From the NCBI GenBank assembly GCA_021824855.1, contig JAKAJX010000203.1, positions 1-9,380 on the forward strand: a DNA stretch of 9,380 bases, in the 5' to 3' direction. The notes below the pieces were generated by a model. It had not been told where the DNA came from. It saw only the letters and a list, made by a program, of their open reading frames with translations, and did no database searches. A program made the position numbers and the translations under genes. Within the stretch, counting starts at the first letter, position 1. Every line of letters begins with the position of its first letter. Positions 6,639 through 9,380 of this stretch are shown here, piece after piece. The stretch is from Bacteroidota bacterium. GTDB taxonomy: Bacteria; Bacteroidota; Bacteroidia; Chitinophagales; Chitinophagaceae.

Positions 6639-7076
6639 ATGTCTTTTGTAAAAGAGTTTAAAGAATTTGCCATGCGTGGCAATTTAATTGATACTGCTGT
6701 TGCCTTTGTAATGGGTGCCTCATTTGGAAAAATTGTTTCGGCTTTTGTTGATGGAATTGTAATGCCTTTAATTGGCATGTTAACCGGCGGTATTGATTTT
6801 AACGATAAGAAGTTAATACTTAAAGATGCTGTTGTAGCAACTAAAGATGCTGCCGGAAATATAATTACTAAAGCAGCACCTGAAGTGTCGGTAAAATATG
6901 GCGTATTTATTACTAATGTGCTCGATTTTATTATAGTAGCTTTTGCAGTATTTTTGGTAATTAAGGCAATAAATGCTGCCAAGAAAAAGCAAGAAGATGC
7001 TGCTCCTTCTTCTATTCCAAAAACATCTTCTACCGATGCGATATTAATGGAAATACGAGATTCGCTAAAAAAATAG
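6639..7076 (+). CDS. mscL: Large-conductance mechanosensitive channel
   Basis: This 145-residue protein is MscL, the homopentameric inner-membrane channel that opens under membrane tension to release solutes on osmotic downshock. The N-terminus MSFVKEFKEFAMRGNLIDTAVAFVMGASFGKIVSAFVDGIVMPLIG aligns without gaps to E. coli MscL as I recall it, covering the amphipathic first helix and the pore helix TM1 (about 16-45). TM2 is KYGVFITNVLDFIIVAFAVFLVIKAIN (86-112). The C-terminal bundle helix TDAILMEIRDSLKK (132-145) is conserved. Two departures are visible. Residues equivalent to the E. coli gate L19, G22 and V23 are T19, A22 and F23. The periplasmic loop (about 52-86) is about 12 residues longer, with KDAVVATKDAAGNIITKAAP added. 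The gene stands alone: it is divergent from the EamA gene across 128 bases and followed by its own terminator. The ATG at 6639 matches the family start. Confidence 0.96.
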   Translation: MSFVKEFKEFAMRGNLIDTAVAFVMGASFGKIVSAFVDGIVMPLIGMLTGGIDFNDKKLILKDAVVATKDAAGNIITKAAPEVSVKYGVFITNVLDFIIVAFAVFLVIKAINAAKKKQEDAAPSSIPKTSSTDAILMEIRDSLKK

Positions 7077-7093
7077 TGTTAAGCAAACCCTAT

Positions 7094-7120
7094 TACCCCA
7101 CTATTGATTGGTGGGGTTTT
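7094..7120 (+). terminator. Intrinsic terminator after mscL
   Basis: ACCCCAC (7094-7100) pairs with GTGGGGT (7110-7116) around a nine-base loop, and a run of T follows (7116-7120). It starts 18 bases after the mscL stop in an otherwise A+T-rich gap, so its G/C-rich stem stands out. It separates mscL from scpA, implying that scpA has its own promoter. Confidence 0.82.
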
Positions 7121-7199
7121 TAATTGGTGGATAAAAAAATGTTTTTAGAGTAGTATTATACTATGCTAATTGTTTTATTTGCATTTAAAGTGTTATAAA

Positions 7200-8000
7200 G
7201 TGAATTCACCCAGTTACCAAATTAAGTTAGACCAGTTCGAAGGTCCGTTCGATCTGTTACTTTTTTTTATTGAAAGAGATGAGTTAGATATTTATAACAT
7301 TCCTATCTATAAAATAACTAAAGATTTTTTAGAATATATTCATGAGCAAAAGCAATTAAATATTGAATTAAGCAGCGAGTTTATTTTATTTGTTTCTACT
7401 TTAATGCGCATTAAAGCAAAAATGTTATTGCCTCGAAAAGAAATAGACGCTCATGGCAACGAAATTGATCCAAGACAAGAGCTGATTGATAAAATTTTAG
7501 AATACAAAAAATTTAAAGAAGCTGCTGCACAAATGGCCGAAATGGAAGCTCAAAGATTGTTATTGGTTAAAAGAGGTAATTTACAAAAAGAGCTTTCGGA
7601 AATTGGCGAACAAGCTGGTGAAGGAACAGAAATTCAGTCTATTACCTTATTTAAATTAATGAAAACATTTGAACGTGTAATGCAGCGTTTAAATGAGCGA
7701 ACCAATAAGCCTGTACATACCGTTGTAAAATATAATTATACTATTGAAGGCACCAGAGAATATGTTTTACAAACTATTGAAAAAGAAAAAACCGTTTCAT
7801 TCGAAAAAATATTTATGGTTTGTGAAAACCGTATTCATGCAATATTTCTTTTCCTATCCTTACTCGAATTGGTACAACAGAAATACATGAAATTATTAAT
7901 GGGAGAAGGAAGAAATAATTTTATTATTGAATGGAATGAAAATAGAGAAGAAGATTTACTAAATGCAGGAACTGAGATTATGAATAACGATGATAATTGA
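7200..8000 (+). CDS. scpA: Segregation and condensation protein A
   Basis: This 266-residue protein is ScpA, the kleisin that bridges the SMC ATPase heads and binds ScpB in the chromosome-condensing complex. The N-terminal domain carries the family signature YQIKLDQFEGPFDLLLFFIERDELDIYNIPIYKITKDFLEYI (6-47), followed by SSEFILFVSTLMRIKAKMLLPR (58-79). A charged helical middle (about 93-170) leads to the C-terminal winged helix (about 185-245, with EKEKTVSFEKIF and FLFLSLLELVQQKYM), which contacts the SMC head. No in-frame ATG precedes the signature. GTG at 7200 starts MNSPSYQIKLDQFEG, which has the usual short N-terminus; an in-frame TTG at 7170 would add ten cysteine- and aromatic-rich residues that do not look like the family. 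A TTATTTGC element around 7176-7183 might be its -7 region, which would also favour GTG. The partner scpB is not in the window. The convergent downstream gene ends 64 bases away. Confidence 0.93.
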   Translation: MNSPSYQIKLDQFEGPFDLLLFFIERDELDIYNIPIYKITKDFLEYIHEQKQLNIELSSEFILFVSTLMRIKAKMLLPRKEIDAHGNEIDPRQELIDKILEYKKFKEAAAQMAEMEAQRLLLVKRGNLQKELSEIGEQAGEGTEIQSITLFKLMKTFERVMQRLNERTNKPVHTVVKYNYTIEGTREYVLQTIEKEKTVSFEKIFMVCENRIHAIFLFLSLLELVQQKYMKLLMGEGRNNFIIEWNENREEDLLNAGTEIMNNDDN

Positions 8001-8064
8001 TATTACTCCTCATCTCAATTCCTATCATTCATTTATTAGCTTGTATTTAAAAAATAAATAAAAA

Positions 8065-9380
8065 TTATTCTGCTGCCATTTGCTGTACCACACGTATAAT
8101 ATCTTCTGCATTTGGTTTACTAAAATAATCTCCATCACTTCCATAAGATGGCCGATGTGGTTGTGCTGTTAAAGTTTTAGGTGCAACATCTAACCATTGA
8201 TAACCACCTTGTTCCTCCATTACTTTGTTATACATGTAAGCAGCAGTACCTCCGGGAACATCTTCATCTACAAATAAAATGCGATTGGTTTTCTTCAATG
8301 ATTCTATAATTTGATGATGAATATCGAATGGAAGTAGTGTTTGAACGTCTATTACCTCACAACTAATGCCTAATTTTTCTAATCTATCTGTGGCATCTTG
8401 AATAATTCTTAAAGTAGATCCGTACGAAACAATGGTAATATCTGTTCCTTCTTTAATAATTTCCGGAATGCCTAATGGAACTGTAAATTCTAATAAATTA
8501 GCAGGCAATTTTTCTTTTAATCTGTAACCATTTAAACATTCAATTACAATTGCCGGATCGTTACTACGCAATAAAGTATTGTACATTCCTGTTGCCTGAA
8601 CCATATTTCTTGGAACACAAACATACATGCCTCTAAGTGCATGAATAATCATTCCCATTGGGCTGCCACTATGCCAAATACCTTCTAATCTATGTCCTCT
8701 TGTTCTAATAATAATAGGACAACTCTGTTGTCCATAAGTTCTAAAATGGGTAGTGGCTGCATCATCACTTAATGTTTGTAAGCCATACAATAAATAATCT
8801 AAATACTGAATTTCGGCAATTGGTCTTAATCCACGTAAAGCCATTCCAATCGCCTGCCCCATAATGGTTAATTCTCTAATTCCTGTATCAAAAATTCTTT
8901 CTTTGCCATGTTTAATTTGTAAACCGGCAAAACCTTGGTTTACATCACCAATGTATCCAACATCTTCTCCAAAGGCAAACACCAAAGGGTTATGGGAAAA
9001 TAGGGCATCAAAATATTTGTTTAATACCTCATATCCATTAATGGTAGGTGCATCAAAAGAAATGAAAGGTTTTATTTCTTCAACATGTAAGGCACTTTTC
9101 GAACCTTCATTGTATAAAAATGAATTGTATAGTTTTTTACTTTCTTCAAGTATAGAATGGTAATATGTTTGAATTGATTGAACCGATGGAGATTGTGGTG
9201 CAGCTTCTATTGCTAAGGATAAAGTGCGTAATACATCTCTGCGTAAAGGTTCAATATTACTTTGTAAATCGGAGGCTAATTGTTGTAAGTAATTGTAAGT
9301 TTCAATATCATTAACCATCATTTCTTTAATGAGTTCTACTGATTGACTTACTTGAATTTTTATTGGTGCATGAAATTTTT
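8065..9380 (-). CDS. 2-oxo acid dehydrogenase E1, beta-type half of a probable alpha/beta fusion, partial
   Basis: The frame stays open through the right edge: 19 codons precede the first methionine (9321) with no stop, giving 437 visible residues, so the true start lies outside. Counting from that methionine, residues 1-85 are a helical, linker-like stretch. From about 88 onward is an E1-beta/transketolase pyrimidine-binding domain: FAFGEDVGYIGDVNQGFAGLQIKHGKERIFDTGIRE (115-150, with the cofactor-activating glutamate E119), RPIAEIQYLDYLL (166-178), RGHRLEGIWHSGSPMG (208-223) and CVPRN (235-239). The C-terminal transketolase domain follows (about 291-418), with TDITIVSYGS, VIDVQTLLPFD, LFVDEDVPGGTAAYM and a DGDYFSKPNAEDI ending. 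Such E1 enzymes decarboxylate pyruvate or branched-chain 2-oxo acids with thiamine diphosphate and pass the acyl group to E2 lipoyl groups. Free E1-beta subunits are about 325 residues and start just before the GEDV region. The extra N-terminal sequence and open frame therefore point to fusion with an upstream alpha half. Substrate is undetermined. Confidence 0.85.
   Translation of the reverse strand, partial: KFHAPIKIQVSQSVELIKEMMVNDIETYNYLQQLASDLQSNIEPLRRDVLRTLSLAIEAAPQSPSVQSIQTYYHSILEESKKLYNSFLYNEGSKSALHVEEIKPFISFDAPTINGYEVLNKYFDALFSHNPLVFAFGEDVGYIGDVNQGFAGLQIKHGKERIFDTGIRELTIMGQAIGMALRGLRPIAEIQYLDYLLYGLQTLSDDAATTHFRTYGQQSCPIIIRTRGHRLEGIWHSGSPMGMIIHALRGMYVCVPRNMVQATGMYNTLLRSNDPAIVIECLNGYRLKEKLPANLLEFTVPLGIPEIIKEGTDITIVSYGSTLRIIQDATDRLEKLGISCEVIDVQTLLPFDIHHQIIESLKKTNRILFVDEDVPGGTAAYMYNKVMEEQGGYQWLDVAPKTLTAQPHRPSYGSDGDYFSKPNAEDIIRVVQQMAAE

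Noticed and set aside
6614..6982. Open frame of about 122 codons antisense to mscL, rich in A, I, T and S codons
   Set aside because: It lies entirely opposite a confidently identified gene; its composition is what the reverse complement of a hydrophobic membrane protein gives, and no family pattern is visible.
8028..8062. A/T-only inverted repeat (TTTATT ... AATAAA) between scpA and the E1 gene
   Set aside because: The stem has no G/C pairs and a long loop, so it is not a credible terminator in DNA of this composition.
8864..9163. Plus-strand open frame of 99 codons opposite the E1 gene
   Set aside because: It is opposite highly conserved E1-beta sequence, so it is best explained as a shadow frame.
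1..9380. Search for a novel multi-gene system such as defence, mobile or biosynthetic cluster
   Set aside because: Every sizeable coding region matches a known core family, directions alternate, and no repeats, integrase, toxin, nuclease or clustered unknown genes are present.

Overview
The window is a low-GC stretch (A+T-rich throughout, codons ending mostly in A/T) of core bacterial genes. It looks like a member of the Bacteroidota. The clues are the family mix (RbfA beside a LolC/E-type permease, a transketolase encoded as a separate N-terminal subunit, a 2-oxo acid dehydrogenase E1 whose beta half is fused to sequence upstream), the absence of convincing Shine-Dalgarno sites, and TAnnTTTG-like -7 promoter elements. 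The exact lineage cannot be read from the sequence; an uncultured or environmental member is plausible.

Layout: (i) 1-950, minus strand: the N-terminal membrane half of an MsbA-type ABC exporter, cut by the window edge. (ii) 1034-2665, plus strand: rbfA (30S maturation), then a LolC/E-type permease in a probable two-gene operon. (iii) 2726-3568, minus strand: transketolase N-terminal subunit, with no C-terminal subunit beside it. (iv) 3751-4899, plus: a WecA/TagO-type polyprenyl-phosphate sugar-1-phosphate transferase, then frr (ribosome recycling factor, 4998-5561) with its own candidate promoter. (v) 5587-6510, minus: an EamA-type permease whose last codons lie inside the frr terminator hairpin. 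(vi) 6639-7076, plus: mscL, followed by a clear terminator. (vii) 7200-8000, plus: scpA, probably starting at GTG. (viii) 8065-9380, minus: the beta-type half of a probable fused E1 alpha/beta dehydrogenase, open through the right edge.

The genes serve unrelated housekeeping roles: ribosome maturation and recycling, lipid and lipoprotein export, glycan initiation, central carbon metabolism, osmotic safety and chromosome condensation. Transcription changes direction repeatedly, so most genes are single units or pairs. No gap between genes exceeds 300 bases; the longest is about 180 bases, before the WecA-like gene. I saw no RNA genes, insertion sequences, phage genes, CRISPR array or defence genes.

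I found no convincing new multi-gene system. The points most worth a second look are small: altered gate residues and a longer periplasmic loop in MscL, a terminator embedded in the coding end of the convergent EamA gene, the orphan transketolase half, the apparent E1 fusion, and a 22-bp-period direct repeat ahead of the WecA-like gene.
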